The notes: generated by a model from the sequence alone, not told the origin. A DNA stretch of 64,000 nucleotides from an uncultured Clostridia bacterium (GCA_946493765.1 CAMMAZ010000003.1:1-64000), one strand, 5' to 3'; positions 43,947 through 53,723 are shown, counted from the first letter of the stretch. Numbers and translations: made by a program.

Positions 43947-45065
43947 ATGAACCAAAACATAATCAGTTTAAAAGACATTGTGGTCGAGTTCGACGGCGAA
44001 CGGGTGCTGGACAACATCAGTTTATCTATTCAGGATAAAGAGTTCGTCACACTTTTGGGACCGTCCGGTTGTGGAAAAACCACAACCTTGCGGCTCATTG
44101 CGGGATTTATCGACCCATTGTCCGGAGAGATTTTATTCGACTCCAAAAAAATCAATGGTGTTCCGCCGCATAAAAGGTCGGTGAACACCATTTTTCAGCG
44201 TTATGCGCTGTTCCCGCATTATAACGTTTATGATAACATTGCGTTTGGACTGCGGGTCAAAAAAGTCCCGGAAAAAGAGATCAAGCAACGGGTTTCGGAT
44301 ATGCTGCGGCTTGTCAATCTGCAGGGATTTGAAAAAAGGCATATCGCAAAGCTGTCCGGCGGACAGCAGCAGCGTGTTGCGATCGCACGCGCTGTGATCA
44401 ACCGCCCGAAGGTTCTGCTGCTGGACGAACCGCTGGCGGCGCTGGATTTAAAGCTGCGCAAGGATATGCAAAATGAATTGAAAAATATTCAAAAGCAGCT
44501 GGGCATCACCTTTATTTTTGTCACCCACGATCAGGAAGAGGCGCTGTCGATGTCCGACACCGTCGTTGTGATGAATGAAGGTAAAATCCAGCAGATCGGT
44601 ACCCCGATCGATATCTATAATGAACCGCAAAACGCCTTTGTGGCCGACTTCATCGGTGAATCCAACATCTTGGACGGCGTGATGCTAAAGGACTATCTTG
44701 TCCGGCTGGACGGCATGGATTTCCCCTGTCTGGACAGCGGCTTTGGTGAAAACGAGCCGGTGGACGTTGTGATCCGTCCGGAGGATGTGGACATCGTGCC
44801 GCCGGAAAAAGGAACGCTCCAAGGCGAAGTCACTTCGGTGACCTTTAAAGGCGTCCATTTTGAAATCATCGTGGATATCCAGAATTTCAAATGGATGATC
44901 CAGACAACGGATGAGCATCAAGTCGGGGAAACGGTCGGTCTGGTGATCGAGCCCGACGCCATCCATATCATGAAAAAATCGGAATATTCCGGACTGTACG
45001 GCGACTACAGTTCCTACAGCGACGAGCTGGATACTTTGAATGTCATAGAGGAGGAAGACGAATGA
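43947..45065 (+). CDS. potA: PotA, spermidine/putrescine ABC transporter ATPase
   Basis: Energises polyamine import. 372 residues: Walker [11 protein letters not shown] (38-47), signature LSGGQQQR near 137, Walker [12 protein letters not shown], switch His in FVTHD, and a C-terminal TOBE domain (about 270-350). The acidic tail EEEDE is unusual but short. First gene of a tightly packed operon whose members overlap by four bases or less; strong AAAGGGGG ribosome site. Confidence 0.95.
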   Translation: MNQNIISLKDIVVEFDGERVLDNISLSIQDKEFVTLLGPSGCGKTTTLRLIAGFIDPLSGEILFDSKKINGVPPHKRSVNTIFQRYALFPHYNVYDNIAFGLRVKKVPEKEIKQRVSDMLRLVNLQGFEKRHIAKLSGGQQQRVAIARAVINRPKVLLLDEPLAALDLKLRKDMQNELKNIQKQLGITFIFVTHDQEEALSMSDTVVVMNEGKIQQIGTPIDIYNEPQNAFVADFIGESNILDGVMLKDYLVRLDGMDFPCLDSGFGENEPVDVVIRPEDVDIVPPEKGTLQGEVTSVTFKGVHFEIIVDIQNFKWMIQTTDEHQVGETVGLVIEPDAIHIMKKSEYSGLYGDYSSYSDELDTLNVIEEEDE

Positions 45066-45886
45066 AGCATTCCTCACTTGGCACAAAGATTTTAAACGCA
45101 CCGTATATTCTCTGGTCGGTATTATTTATTATCGTTCCGCTGGTTATCGTGGTCTATTTTGCCTTTACCGACCAAAACGGCGCATGGACGCTGGCAAACA
45201 TTGCGGAAATCAAGGATTACGGTGAAATTCTTCTGCGTTCGATCGGCTATGCAGTGGTCGCGACGCTGATCACGCTGGTGACCTCCTATCCGGTCGCTTA
45301 TTTTATGTCCAAAGCCAAAGCGCGCACCCAGGCGATCATGATGATGCTCATCATGCTGCCGATGTGGATGAATCTTTTGATCCGCACCTATTCCTGGACG
45401 ACGATTTTGGAAAAGAACGGCATCATCAACACCCTTTTGGGCTATTTAGGGATCGGTCCGCTGCCGTTGATCGGCACCTCCGGCGCGGTGATTTTGGGGA
45501 TGATCTATAACTATATTCCCTATATGATCCTGCCGATCTATACCATTATGGTCAAGATCGATCCGGCCCTTTTGGAGGCAGCGTCGGATCTTGGATCCAA
45601 CGGTTTTGATCGCTTAAAACGCGTGATTTTCCCTTTAAGTCTGCCGGGAGTCGTGTCGGGGATTACCATGGTGTTCGTCCCTTCGGTCAGCACCTTTTAT
45701 ATCGCAGACAAACTCGGCAGCACCAAAACGCTGATGATCGGCGATATGATTCAGAAAAAATTCGATATCAACCTCTATTCCAACACCGGCGCCGCGCTTT
45801 CCTTTGTGCTGATGCTGATTATTTTGATCAGCCTTGCGGTGATGCATAAATTTGCCGGTGAAGACGGGGAGGCGATCATCGTATGA
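45062..45886 (+). CDS. potB: PotB, polyamine ABC transporter permease
   Basis: 274 residues, six membrane helices. The cytoplasmic EAA loop reads [20 protein letters not shown], the contact site for PotA. Overlaps potA by four bases and potC by four, so translation is coupled. Its partner permease is PotC. Confidence 0.94.
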   Translation: MKHSSLGTKILNAPYILWSVLFIIVPLVIVVYFAFTDQNGAWTLANIAEIKDYGEILLRSIGYAVVATLITLVTSYPVAYFMSKAKARTQAIMMMLIMLPMWMNLLIRTYSWTTILEKNGIINTLLGYLGIGPLPLIGTSGAVILGMIYNYIPYMILPIYTIMVKIDPALLEAASDLGSNGFDRLKRVIFPLSLPGVVSGITMVFVPSVSTFYIADKLGSTKTLMIGDMIQKKFDINLYSNTGAALSFVLMLIILISLAVMHKFAGEDGEAIIV

Positions 45887-46704
45887 AAGTGTTCGGGCGT
45901 ATCTGCACCATTTTAATGTTCGTTTTTCTTTATGCGCCGATGGCGGTGATGATCGTTTTCTCCTTCAACAGCGGGCGAAGCACCTTTGTGTTTGAAGGCT
46001 TTTCCACCCGCTGGTATGAAACGCTGTTCCAATCCAGCCAGACGATGACTGCTTTGAAAAACACACTGATTTTAGCGATCATCTCCGCACTCATCGCAAC
46101 CTTGCTCGGAACGGTAGCGGCGGTCGGCATCTATCACATGCGGTCCAAATGGTTAAAATCCGCCGTGATGACGACCACCAATATCCCGATGATGAATCCC
46201 GATGTTGTGACCGGTGTTTCGCTGATGCTTTTGTTTGTTTTTATCGGCCGTTTGATCGGGGCATCCGAATCGCTCAGCTTTTACACGCTGCTCATCGCGC
46301 ACATCACCTTTAACCTGCCTTATGTGATTTTGAATGTGCTGCCAAAGCTCCGGCAGGTCGGCAACACCCTGTCCGAAGCGGCGCAGGATCTGGGCTGCAC
46401 GCCGGTGCAATCCTTTTTCAAAGTCATTTTTCCCAACATCTCTTCCGGGATCGTTTCGGGATTTCTAATGGCGTTCACTCTGTCGCTGGACGATTTCGTC
46501 ATCAGCTACTTCACCAACGGAACAGGGTTCCAAACGCTCCCGCTGTTGATTTACAGCAAAACCAAAAAATCCGTGAAACCGGATATCTATGCTTTGTCAA
46601 CGGTGATCTTTATCGCCGTGCTGCTCCTTTTGATTCTGGTCAATATTGTGCAGGCCAAATCAGAAAATAAAAAAGCTCCACAAAAAGAAAGGAATATGAT
46701 TTGA
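45883..46704 (+). CDS. potC: PotC, polyamine ABC transporter permease
   Basis: 273 residues, six membrane helices with EAA loop EAAQDLGCTPVQSFFKVIFP. Forms the membrane channel with PotB. The opening FLYAPMAVMIVFSFNSGRS is typical of PotC. Its TGA overlaps the potD ATG by one base. Confidence 0.94.
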   Translation: MKVFGRICTILMFVFLYAPMAVMIVFSFNSGRSTFVFEGFSTRWYETLFQSSQTMTALKNTLILAIISALIATLLGTVAAVGIYHMRSKWLKSAVMTTTNIPMMNPDVVTGVSLMLLFVFIGRLIGASESLSFYTLLIAHITFNLPYVILNVLPKLRQVGNTLSEAAQDLGCTPVQSFFKVIFPNISSGIVSGFLMAFTLSLDDFVISYFTNGTGFQTLPLLIYSKTKKSVKPDIYALSTVIFIAVLLLLILVNIVQAKSENKKAPQKERNMI

Positions 46705-47843
46705 TGAAAAAACGTTTGATCTCTTTATTTGCTCTTTTGATCGCAGTCTGCTGCGTGTTCACCGCCTGCGGCGCGCCCGATGTTAAATCGGATACAGATG
46801 GCAACAGCATCAGCGGTATCGCTGCAAGTCTTGAAAGCAAATACACCACGTCTCTCGCCGGCACGACCCTCAATGTGTTCAACTGGGGAGAATACATTTC
46901 CGACGGATCCGACGATTCGATGGACGTGATCGCCGAGTTTGAAGAACTGACCGGTATTCAGGTCAACTATGATAACTTTGAAAGCAACGAAACTATGTAT
47001 AGCAAGCTGCAAAGCGGCGCGGTGTCCTACGATATCATTATCCCGTCGGACTACATGATCGAACGCATGATCTCCGAGGATTTGCTGCAAAAGCTGGATT
47101 TTTCAAAAATTCCGAATTATAAATTCATCGATGAAAAATACAAAAACCTTTATTTTGATGAAAACAACGAATATTCGGTGCCGTATAACGTCGGCATGGT
47201 CGGTCTGATCTACAATACCACCATCGTTACCGAAGAGGTGGACAGCTGGGAGATCATGTGGGACGAAAAATATGCGGATCAGATTTTGACCTTCAACAAT
47301 TCCAGAGATGCTTTTGCGATCGCGCAGTTCATGCTCGGACAGGATCTGAACTCCACCAACAAGGAAGACTGGGACAAAGCGGCGGATCTCTTAAAAGAAC
47401 AGACTCCGCTTTTACAGGCCAGAGTCATGGACGAAGTGTTCAACAAAATGGAAGGCGGCAACGCGGCGATCGCCCCGTATTATGCAGGCGATTTTCTGAC
47501 GATGTATGACGCCAACGAGGATCTCGCTTTTGTTTACCCGAAAGAGGGCACCAACATTTTTGTCGATTCCATCTGTGTGCCGAAAAACGCGCAAAACTAC
47601 GATGCCGCAATGCTCTTTATCAACTTCCTGCTGGAACCGGAGGTCGGCCTTGCAAATGCGGAGTATATCTGCTATGCTTCTCCGAACACCGCCGTCGTCA
47701 ACCATGAGGATTACAGCCTAAAGGGCAACGAAATCTTATATCCCGATGATGAAGCGGTGGCAAACACCCAGTATTTCCATGACATCGACCCGGAAATCCG
47801 TTCTTATTACGAAAAACTCTGGGAAGAAATTCTGCGTTCTTAA
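46704..47843 (+). CDS. potD: PotD, polyamine-binding lipoprotein
   Basis: Extracytoplasmic spermidine/putrescine receptor. 379 residues from the ATG at 46704 (a TTG directly upstream is also in frame). Lipoprotein signal ends at C22 in VFTACG. The mature part has NVFNWGEYISDGS and the conserved YDIIIPSDYMIERM, with aromatic and acidic ligands expected. AAAGGA precedes the start. Last transport gene of the operon. Confidence 0.94.
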   Translation: MKKRLISLFALLIAVCCVFTACGAPDVKSDTDGNSISGIAASLESKYTTSLAGTTLNVFNWGEYISDGSDDSMDVIAEFEELTGIQVNYDNFESNETMYSKLQSGAVSYDIIIPSDYMIERMISEDLLQKLDFSKIPNYKFIDEKYKNLYFDENNEYSVPYNVGMVGLIYNTTIVTEEVDSWEIMWDEKYADQILTFNNSRDAFAIAQFMLGQDLNSTNKEDWDKAADLLKEQTPLLQARVMDEVFNKMEGGNAAIAPYYAGDFLTMYDANEDLAFVYPKEGTNIFVDSICVPKNAQNYDAAMLFINFLLEPEVGLANAEYICYASPNTAVVNHEDYSLKGNEILYPDDEAVANTQYFHDIDPEIRSYYEKLWEEILRS

Positions 47844-47857
47844 AAGTGAGGATAAAA

Positions 47858-48517
47858 ATGCAATATAAAGCTGTTATTTTTGATCTGGATGGCACGCTGA
47901 TCAACACGCTGGACGATCTCGGAGATGCAGTCAATTTCATGTTGGCGGGTTATGGTTACCCGACATTCCCGATCGACGACTATAAAATGATGGTCGGCAA
48001 CGGCATGCGCAAGCTGATCGAACGCGCCATGCCGCCGGAACATCAGGAAAAAGCGGAAATCGACGCTGCGCTGGCTATTTTTATGGAACGGTATAATGCG
48101 CATGCACTGGATAAAACCCACGCCTATCAAGGCGTGCCGGAGGCGGTGAAAGCGGTGTCCGATCTTGGGCTGAAAACCGCCGTGTGCACCAACAAGGCGG
48201 AAGCTTCCGCTAAGTTGATTTTGGAAAAGCTGTATCCCGGCTGTTTTGATTTTATTTTGGGGCAGCGTGAAAACCTGCCGACCAAACCGGATCCGGCAGG
48301 CGTGCTGCTGGTGATGAAAGAACTCGGCGTCACGCCGGCAGAATGTGTGTTTGTCGGCGACAGCGGAGTGGACATCCAGACCGCTGTCAATGCAGGGGCT
48401 TTTCCTGTCGGTGTTTTGTGGGGATTCCGGGATGAAAAGGAACTGCGTGATAACGGCGCAAAAGAGATTATTTCCGATCCTGCGGATTTGGTTTCTTTTC
48501 TGCAGGATTCCAAATAG
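47858..48517 (+). CDS. HAD-family phosphatase, phosphoglycolate phosphatase type
   Basis: 219 residues from the ATG at 47858, preceded by GAGGA. Motif I DLDGTL (nucleophile D9, acid/base D11), motif II VCTNKAEAS, motif III Lys in KPDPAG and motif IV VGDSGVD. Only 14 bases after potD, so it is in the pot operon; why a Gph-like enzyme is made with a polyamine importer is unknown. A strong terminator follows. Confidence 0.9.
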   Translation: MQYKAVIFDLDGTLINTLDDLGDAVNFMLAGYGYPTFPIDDYKMMVGNGMRKLIERAMPPEHQEKAEIDAALAIFMERYNAHALDKTHAYQGVPEAVKAVSDLGLKTAVCTNKAEASAKLILEKLYPGCFDFILGQRENLPTKPDPAGVLLVMKELGVTPAECVFVGDSGVDIQTAVNAGAFPVGVLWGFRDEKELRDNGAKEIISDPADLVSFLQDSK

Positions 48518-48539
48518 AATATCACAATAAAAAGCAAAT

Positions 48540-48581
48540 ACCCGCGGACGATTCCAATCGAATGTCCGCGGGTTTGTTTTT
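48540..48581 (+). terminator. pot operon terminator
   Basis: Stem of 10 bp (48540-48549 with 48564-48573) plus an inner CGATT/AATCG stem, followed by TTGTTTTTTT. Confidence 0.92.
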
Positions 48582-48624
48582 TTGCTGTTTTGTTTACTGT
48601 GATTGGATGCACACCATCCTGCAT

Positions 48625-49077
48625 TTACAGACCGGCCTGCATGACCCGTTTAATCAGCTTCGGCTGAATTTGCGGATAGGTCCAATTTTCCGGCAGATCG
48701 TCGAGCAGCACTGTCTTTTCGATTTCACTTTGCAAGGTTTCGGAAAAAGCGGAAATCTCCGCTTTTTATAGCATGCCAAAGGTTTCTTCTCCCGTTTGAT
48801 TCACCCGATTTTTACCGGTCACCGAATAAACGCACACCGGCTGAATCGTGAAGGTTTTCGCACCGGTTTCTTCTTTCAGCTCCCGCTTGGCGGCATCGAG
48901 AATCGTTTCCCCCGCTTCCCTGTGTCCGCCCGGCACTTCATACGTCGCGCGTTCTTTATGTTTGCAAAACACCCATTTTCCCCCGGCTTTCGATACGATG
49001 ACGGCAAATTTCAATTTCCGATCCGGCACCTGCGATGCTTCATAAAACTGGACGTTCCACCCGCTTTTTCTCCCCAT
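48625..49077 (-). pseudogene. Nudix hydrolase gene broken by an in-frame stop
   Basis: Reads as a normal Nudix protein with box GGHREAGETILDAAKRELKE (then ETGA) up to GEETFGML, then meets TAA at 48766-48768. The same frame continues for 46 codons of family-like sequence (LQSEIEKTVLLDDLPENWTY within it) to a true stop at 48625. The premature stop lies in one arm of a perfect 10-bp hairpin (48744-48753 with 48758-48767). The start is also doubtful: ATG 49077 has no good ribosome site, while GGGGAG lies seven bases before a GGG codon where homologs would be expected to start. Made as is, it would be a truncated 103-residue protein. Confidence 0.8.
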
Positions 49078-49102
49078 TTCCGCATGCAATCGGCAGTGTG
49101 CT

Positions 49103-49393
49103 TTATGCGATCTTTCCCCGCACCGCAACGCACTTTTGCTGCTGCCGGCGCCGCTGCAATTTCAACCGCCGGATCAGTTTTTCCTCTTCCCTTTCGCACA
49201 ATAAAAAACCGGTCAGGCAAACCGCCATGCCATAAATCGCGGGCAGTGCGTTTTTCATCACTTCCATCAGGCTCACGCCGCTGTCGGAAACAGCTGCAGC
49301 CACAACTGCCATGGCAAAACAAATTGCAAACACAATGGAAAATCCGATTTTCGCACGGTTTAAATTTTTAAGTTTTCTAAATTGCGTTTTCAT
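49103..49393 (-). CDS. Small two-helix membrane protein
   Basis: 96 residues or so from the ATG at 49393. Two hydrophobic helices (about 17-35 and 49-66) and a strongly basic tail (KLIRRLKLQRRRQQQK). Function unknown. A near-perfect promoter lies about 105 bases upstream and the Nudix pseudogene follows, so both were probably one transcript. Longer in-frame reading to 49510 is not favoured. Confidence 0.65.
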   Translation of the reverse strand: MKTQFRKLKNLNRAKIGFSIVFAICFAMAVVAAAVSDSGVSLMEVMKNALPAIYGMAVCLTGFLLCEREEEKLIRRLKLQRRRQQQKCVAVRGKIA

Positions 49394-49498
49394 ATCTTTT
49401 CCCGTCCTTTTTGTTTTTCTGCCCTTAGTATACAACAGCTCCTGTCCAATAAAACGGACAATGAATAAGTGCCGAACAAATTTTCTTTTTCTTTTGTT

Positions 49499-49527
49499 AG
49501 TATAACACATTTGAACCTATTTGTCAA
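49499..49527 (-). promoter_or_regulatory. Promoter of the small membrane protein gene
   Basis: Minus-strand TTGACA (49522-49527), 17-base spacer, TATACT (49499-49504). Confidence 0.85.
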
Positions 49528-49550
49528 ACATTTGTTCGGGGTTTCACAAA

Positions 49551-49580
49551 AAAATAAGCCAGATAAATCTGGCTTATTTT
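49551..49580 (-). terminator. Terminator after the URO-D family gene
   Basis: Stem AATAAGCCAGA/TCTGGCTTATT with TAAA loop and flanking A/T runs, 20 bases past the stop codon. Confidence 0.88.
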
Positions 49581-49600
49581 TGCTTATTATCTTATTATTT

Positions 49601-50665
49601 TTAATAGCCGTGTGCAGCGTTCCACTCCTTGACCGTGTCGATAAAGGCTTCAAGGTTTTCAAAAGGCACTTCCGGTTCAAGCATATGTGAAGGCGCCAAA
49701 AACAGACCGCCGCCCTTTCCGACTTCCTCAATCAGCTGACGGCATACCGCTTTGACCTCCTGCGGCGTGCCGAATGGCATGGTGGTTTGTGTGCCTACAC
49801 ACCCCCAGAGCGAAACGCGGTCCCCAAACGTTTTTTTCACTTCAAACGGCGACATGCATTCCGGCTGGATGGGATTTAAAATATCCACGCCGATTTCGAT
49901 CAGATCGCCCAAAATATCGAACATGTTGCCATCGCCGTGATAGAACACCATGATATCGGGTTTCGCGTTTTTAGCCGCCCGGATCACCTTTTGCAGCCGC
50001 GGTTTCAAGGTACTGCGCCAGGTTTCGGGACTCATCATCATGTTTAGCTGGGTTGCGACATCATCGCCCAAACGCAACACATCCGCGCCTGCCAGCGCAT
50101 AATTTTCCGCCATTTTGCAGCGCACCTGCGTGATCCGGTCCAGATGATAGGCGCAAATTTCCGGTTCGGCAATCATATCCATCAAAAACTGTTCCATCCC
50201 GCGGATATACCAGGCGGTTTCAAAAATGGTCATTTCCATGGGAGCGACGTTGATGTGATCGGTTTTTAAATTATTTTCAATCTGTTCCGGCAGCACCGAC
50301 CAGTCAAAATCGGCGACCGGATCGGGATAAGGATAGGCTTCAAAATCCGCTAAATCTTCTGCATCCTCTAAAGACGGTTCCATATGTGAAAAATGATGTG
50401 TGGTGCCAAATCGATTGCCAAATCCAAAAATCGGATCGATCTTCAAATTGGTTTTGTCCGCAAAATAACCGTCGAACCGATGGCGGTCGCCGGTAAACGG
50501 CAGCCGCAGATTTTTAGCCGGAAAATCATAATAGGCTTCATAGTCCGCCTGTCCCGTTCTCTTTTGAAATTCTTCCTTTAACGCAGGACAAAGGACAAAC
50601 TCAAAAGGAATATATTCGCTGCCCTGCCGCCGCATCGCTGCAAAAAACAATTCACGTCTTGTCAT
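49601..50665 (-). CDS. Uroporphyrinogen decarboxylase (URO-D) family protein
   Basis: 354 residues with a TIM-barrel URO-D fold: DVLRLGDDVATQLNMMMSPE, MVFYHGDGNMFDILGDLIEIG (part: FYHGDGNMFDILGD) and LNPIQPECM are typical of the MtaA/HemE-like group. No other haem genes are near, and in anaerobes many members act in corrinoid-dependent methyl transfer instead of haem synthesis, so hemE is not assigned. GGAGG ribosome site; own promoter and terminator. Confidence 0.85.
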   Translation of the reverse strand: MTRRELFFAAMRRQGSEYIPFEFVLCPALKEEFQKRTGQADYEAYYDFPAKNLRLPFTGDRHRFDGYFADKTNLKIDPIFGFGNRFGTTHHFSHMEPSLEDAEDLADFEAYPYPDPVADFDWSVLPEQIENNLKTDHINVAPMEMTIFETAWYIRGMEQFLMDMIAEPEICAYHLDRITQVRCKMAENYALAGADVLRLGDDVATQLNMMMSPETWRSTLKPRLQKVIRAAKNAKPDIMVFYHGDGNMFDILGDLIEIGVDILNPIQPECMSPFEVKKTFGDRVSLWGCVGTQTTMPFGTPQEVKAVCRQLIEEVGKGGGLFLAPSHMLEPEVPFENLEAFIDTVKEWNAAHGY

Positions 50666-50687
50666 GGAAAATAACCTCCACTATTCA

Positions 50688-50733
50688 ATATTCAATATGA
50701 ACACATTATACTGTTTGTCTATAAAATAGTCAA
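50688..50733 (-). promoter_or_regulatory. URO-D gene promoter with downstream palindrome
   Basis: Minus-strand TTGACT (50728-50733), 17-base spacer, TATAAT (50705-50710). An ATATT-C-AATAT palindrome (50688-50698) at the start site is a possible operator. Confidence 0.8.
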
Positions 50734-50756
50734 TATGGTTGATGAAATTTTCACAA

Positions 50757-50787
50757 AAAAACACCGTGAAAGCATCACGGTGTTTTT
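50757..50787 (-). terminator. Terminator of the ribosomal super-operon
   Basis: Stem ACACCGTGA/TCACGGTGT (50761-50769 with 50775-50783) flanked by A- and T-runs, 20 bases past the rplQ stop. Confidence 0.92.
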
Positions 50788-50802
50788 CATGCTTATTTTT
50801 GC

Positions 50803-51156
50803 TTATTTGACAAGCTCGATGATCGCCATCGGTGCTGCGTCGCCGCGACGCGGACCGGTTTTAACGATACGGGTATAACCGCCGTTTCTGTCTTTATAGG
50901 ACGGGGCGATTTCATTGAACAGTTTGACGACAACGTCTTCCTTGGTCACAAAACCTAAAACCTGCCGTCTGCTGCTCAGGTTGTCATTCTTGGCAACGGT
51001 GATATATTTTTCAGCCATCGCGCGGACTTCCTTTGCGCGCGTCACTGTGGTTTCAATCTTGCCGTTTTCATACAAAAAGGTCACCATGGCTCTGAGCATC
51101 GCTTTACGCTGATCGCTTGTTCGGCCGAGCTTTCTTGTACCTGGCATTTCACTCAC
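50803..51156 (-). CDS. rplQ: 50S ribosomal protein L17
   Basis: 117 residues, standard length. Opens with the L17 signature [20 protein letters not shown] (5-24 region). Helps hold the 23S rRNA near the exit tunnel. Last gene of the alpha operon, directly after rpoA, followed by a strong terminator. Confidence 0.97.
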   Translation of the reverse strand: MSEMPGTRKLGRTSDQRKAMLRAMVTFLYENGKIETTVTRAKEVRAMAEKYITVAKNDNLSSRRQVLGFVTKEDVVVKLFNEIAPSYKDRNGGYTRIVKTGPRRGDAAPMAIIELVK

Positions 51157-51200
51157 TCCTTTTTTAAGTTGTGGGAATTTTTATTCTTTCAAAGCAACCG

Positions 51201-52148
51201 TTATTCTTCTTCTTTCCGCAGGGTGAATCCCAGTGATGCAAGCTTGTTGATAACCTCTTCCAGAGATTTTCTGCCCAGATTGCGGACCTTCATCATATCC
51301 TCTTCGGATTTGGTGATCAGATCCTCAACGGTGTTGATGCCTGCACGCTTCAAGCAGTTGAAACTGCGAACGGAAAGGTCAAGCTCCTCAATGGTCATCT
51401 CAAGCACCTTTTCCTTGCCATTATCGTCTTTTTCGACCATAATGTCGCCTTCATAGGCGTCGCCGGAAAGGTCGACAAACAGGTTAAGATGTTCAGTGAG
51501 TACCTTGGCTGCCAACGAAACCGCTTCTTTTGCGGAAATGGTTCCGTTGGTCCACACGTCGAGTGTGAGCTTGTCATAGTCTGTGACCTGCCCCACGCGT
51601 GTGTTTTCGATATTATAGTTGACTTTGGTAACAGGCGTGTAGATCGAGTCGACCGGCAGCACACCGATCACCTGCTGCGCCTGCTTGTTCTTTTCGGCGG
51701 GAACATAGCCCCTGCCTTTATCTAAGGTAAGCTCCATAAACAGCTTACCGGACTCGGAAATCGATGCAATGTGCAAGTCGGGATTCAAAATTTCGACCTC
51801 AGAATCGCACTTCACGTTCGCGGCCGTTACTTCACACGGACCTTCCGCCTCGATATAGCAAATCTTCGGCGTTTCACCGTGAATTTTAGCAGTCAGACCT
51901 TTGATGTTCAAAACGATTTCGGTCACGTCCTCTTTCACACCGGGAATGGTTGAAAACTCATGCACCACACCGTCGATCTTGATCGACGTCACGGCGACGC
52001 CCGGTAAGGAGGAAAGCAGCACACGCCGCAAGCTGTTGCCAAGGGTAATTCCGTATCCTCTTTCCAACGGTTCGATGGTAAATCTGCCATAGGAACCGTC
52101 TTCCGCTAAATCTTCAGCTTCAATTCTAGGCTTTTCGATTTCAATCAT
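51201..52148 (-). CDS. rpoA: RNA polymerase alpha subunit
   Basis: 315 residues. N-terminal assembly domain (1-230) with [20 protein letters not shown] (31-50), and C-terminal DNA-binding domain (250-310) with the helix-hairpin-helix region [15 protein letters not shown]. Full length; the alpha CTD contacts UP elements and activators. Sits between rpsD and rplQ as usual for clostridia. Confidence 0.97.
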   Translation of the reverse strand: MIEIEKPRIEAEDLAEDGSYGRFTIEPLERGYGITLGNSLRRVLLSSLPGVAVTSIKIDGVVHEFSTIPGVKEDVTEIVLNIKGLTAKIHGETPKICYIEAEGPCEVTAANVKCDSEVEILNPDLHIASISESGKLFMELTLDKGRGYVPAEKNKQAQQVIGVLPVDSIYTPVTKVNYNIENTRVGQVTDYDKLTLDVWTNGTISAKEAVSLAAKVLTEHLNLFVDLSGDAYEGDIMVEKDDNGKEKVLEMTIEELDLSVRSFNCLKRAGINTVEDLITKSEEDMMKVRNLGRKSLEEVINKLASLGFTLRKEEE

Positions 52149-52255
52149 GTATAACCCTCCTTGTTTGTATACAGAAAAGCTTCTGTATGGTTAGGCAGAA
52201 AATCTGCCGGACGGACAGGCCGGAGCTGCTGCAAAATATACAGGATAAACCCATA
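52149..52255 (-). promoter_or_regulatory. rpsD-rpoA spacer with two hairpins
   Basis: The longest gap in the alpha operon. It holds two perfect small inverted repeats: ATACAGAA-N4-TTCTGTAT (52169-52188) and GGCAGA-AAA-TCTGCC (52194-52208). Neither has a U-run, so they look like processing or control elements rather than terminators. Confidence 0.5.
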
Positions 52256-52882
52256 TTATTTTGAATACAACTCGACGATCAGGGATTCTTCGACCGGTGT
52301 GTCAATATCCTCACGGTTCGGAAGATTGATCACCTTACCGGTTTTTGCATCCAGATTTTTATCCAGCCACTGCGGAACGGGACGCGCGGAATTGGCTTCC
52401 AGCACCGATTTGATCTTTTCACTGGAAAGGCTCTTTTCCTTCACAGCGACAACATCGCCGGCTTTCAATGCATAAGAAGGAATATTCACCTTTTTGCCGT
52501 TGACGGTGAAGTGATTGTGCAAAACAAGCTGACGCGCTTCTTTTCTCGAAGACGCAAAGCCCAGTCTGTAAACCACGTTGTCGAGTCGGGTTTCGAGCAG
52601 ACGGAGCAGGTTTTCACCGGTAACGCCCTGTCTTCTTTCCGCTTCGACAAAATAGGAATGGAACTGATTTTCCAATACGCCATAAAAACGTTTTGCTTTC
52701 TGTTTCATACGGAACTGCGTTGCATATTCCGAATTCTTTTTGCGACCCTGCCCATGCTGGCCCGGCGCATAATTTCTTCTGGAAACAGAACATTTATCTG
52801 AATAGCATCTGTCGCCTTTTAAGAAAAGCTTTTCGCCTTCTCTGCGGCAAAGTCTGCAAACAGCACCTGTGTATCTTGCCAT
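52256..52882 (-). CDS. rpsD: 30S ribosomal protein S4
   Basis: 208 residues with an S4 RNA-binding domain (about 97-160; [20 protein letters not shown]). The N terminus keeps a Cys pattern C..C ([10 protein letters not shown], later CYSDKC), so it is the zinc-binding form. S4 is a 16S rRNA assembly starter and in many bacteria represses its own operon. Confidence 0.97.
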   Translation of the reverse strand: MARYTGAVCRLCRREGEKLFLKGDRCYSDKCSVSRRNYAPGQHGQGRKKNSEYATQFRMKQKAKRFYGVLENQFHSYFVEAERRQGVTGENLLRLLETRLDNVVYRLGFASSRKEARQLVLHNHFTVNGKKVNIPSYALKAGDVVAVKEKSLSSEKIKSVLEANSARPVPQWLDKNLDAKTGKVINLPNREDIDTPVEESLIVELYSK

Positions 52883-52905
52883 GTTATATACGCACCTCCT
52901 TGTCG

Positions 52906-53304
52906 TTATACGCGTCTTCTTTTCGGCGGACGGCAGCCGTTATGCGGAATCGGCGTCACATCTTTGATCAAGCTGACTTCCAGACCCGCGGTTTGCAATG
53001 CACGGATCGCGGCTTCACGCCCCGAACCCGGGCCTTTGACATAAACTTCAACTGTTTTCAAACCATGTTCCATCGCTGCTTTCGCCGCGGTTTCCGCTGC
53101 GTTTTGCGCTGCAAACGGCGTGGATTTTCTGGAACCTCTGAAACCGAGTTCCCCGGCAGACGCCCAGGACAATGTGTTGCCCTGCGTGTCGGAAATGGTC
53201 ACGATGGTATTGTTGAAGGTCGACTGAATATGGGCGCAGCCACGTTCAATATTCTTTTTCTCGCGACGGCGGCGGGTGGTTGTTTTTGTACCCTTAGTAG
53301 CCAT
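52906..53304 (-). CDS. rpsK: 30S ribosomal protein S11
   Basis: 132 residues with the S11 core [20 protein letters not shown] and the C-terminal [14 protein letters not shown]. The N terminus has an extra basic stretch [12 protein letters not shown]. Part of the 30S platform next to S18 and the mRNA exit channel. 23 bases before rpsD. Confidence 0.97.
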   Translation of the reverse strand: MATKGTKTTTRRRREKKNIERGCAHIQSTFNNTIVTISDTQGNTLSWASAGELGFRGSRKSTPFAAQNAAETAAKAAMEHGLKTVEVYVKGPGSGREAAIRALQTAGLEVSLIKDVTPIPHNGCRPPKRRRV

Positions 53305-53322
53305 ATGAATGAACCCTCTTTC

Positions 53323-53691
53323 TTATTTCTTTTTGTTGGCAATGGTCTTCTTCGGACCTTTGCGGGTGCGGGCGTTTGTCTTGGAACGCTGTCCTCTGAC
53401 CGGCAGTCCCTTTCTATGACGTGTGCCCCTGTAGCTTCCGATTTCGATCAGACGTTTGATATCAAACGCAATGTCACGGCGCAGATCACCTTCCACTGTG
53501 ACATGATGTTCGATATATTCACGCAGTTTTGCAATATCATCTTCCGTCAAATCCTTCACGCGTGTGTCGGGATTGATGCCGGTATCTGCTAAAATCTTAT
53601 TGGATGTTGTGCGGCCTATACCAAAAATATAGGTAAGTCCAATTTCGACCCGCTTGTTGTTGGGCAGGTCAACACCGGAAATACGTGCCAT
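53323..53691 (-). CDS. rpsM: 30S ribosomal protein S13
   Basis: 122 residues with the S13 signature [19 protein letters not shown] at the start and [20 protein letters not shown] near the end. It lines the P-site head of the 30S and bridges to L5. 18 bases before rpsK. Confidence 0.97.
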   Translation of the reverse strand: MARISGVDLPNNKRVEIGLTYIFGIGRTTSNKILADTGINPDTRVKDLTEDDIAKLREYIEHHVTVEGDLRRDIAFDIKRLIEIGSYRGTRHRKGLPVRGQRSKTNARTRKGPKKTIANKKK

Positions 53692-53723
53692 TGTTCTTAC
53701 ACCTCCGTATCATTGAATCGGGC

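Noticed and set aside
48562-48771. Plus-strand 69-codon frame after the pot operon
   Set aside because: It is antisense to the in-frame tail of the broken Nudix gene, which has clear family-like sequence.
52693-53592. 299-codon plus-strand open frame opposite rpsD, rpsK and rpsM
   Set aside because: It is the antisense shadow of three certain ribosomal genes, with Cys/Arg-rich nonsense composition and no ribosome site.
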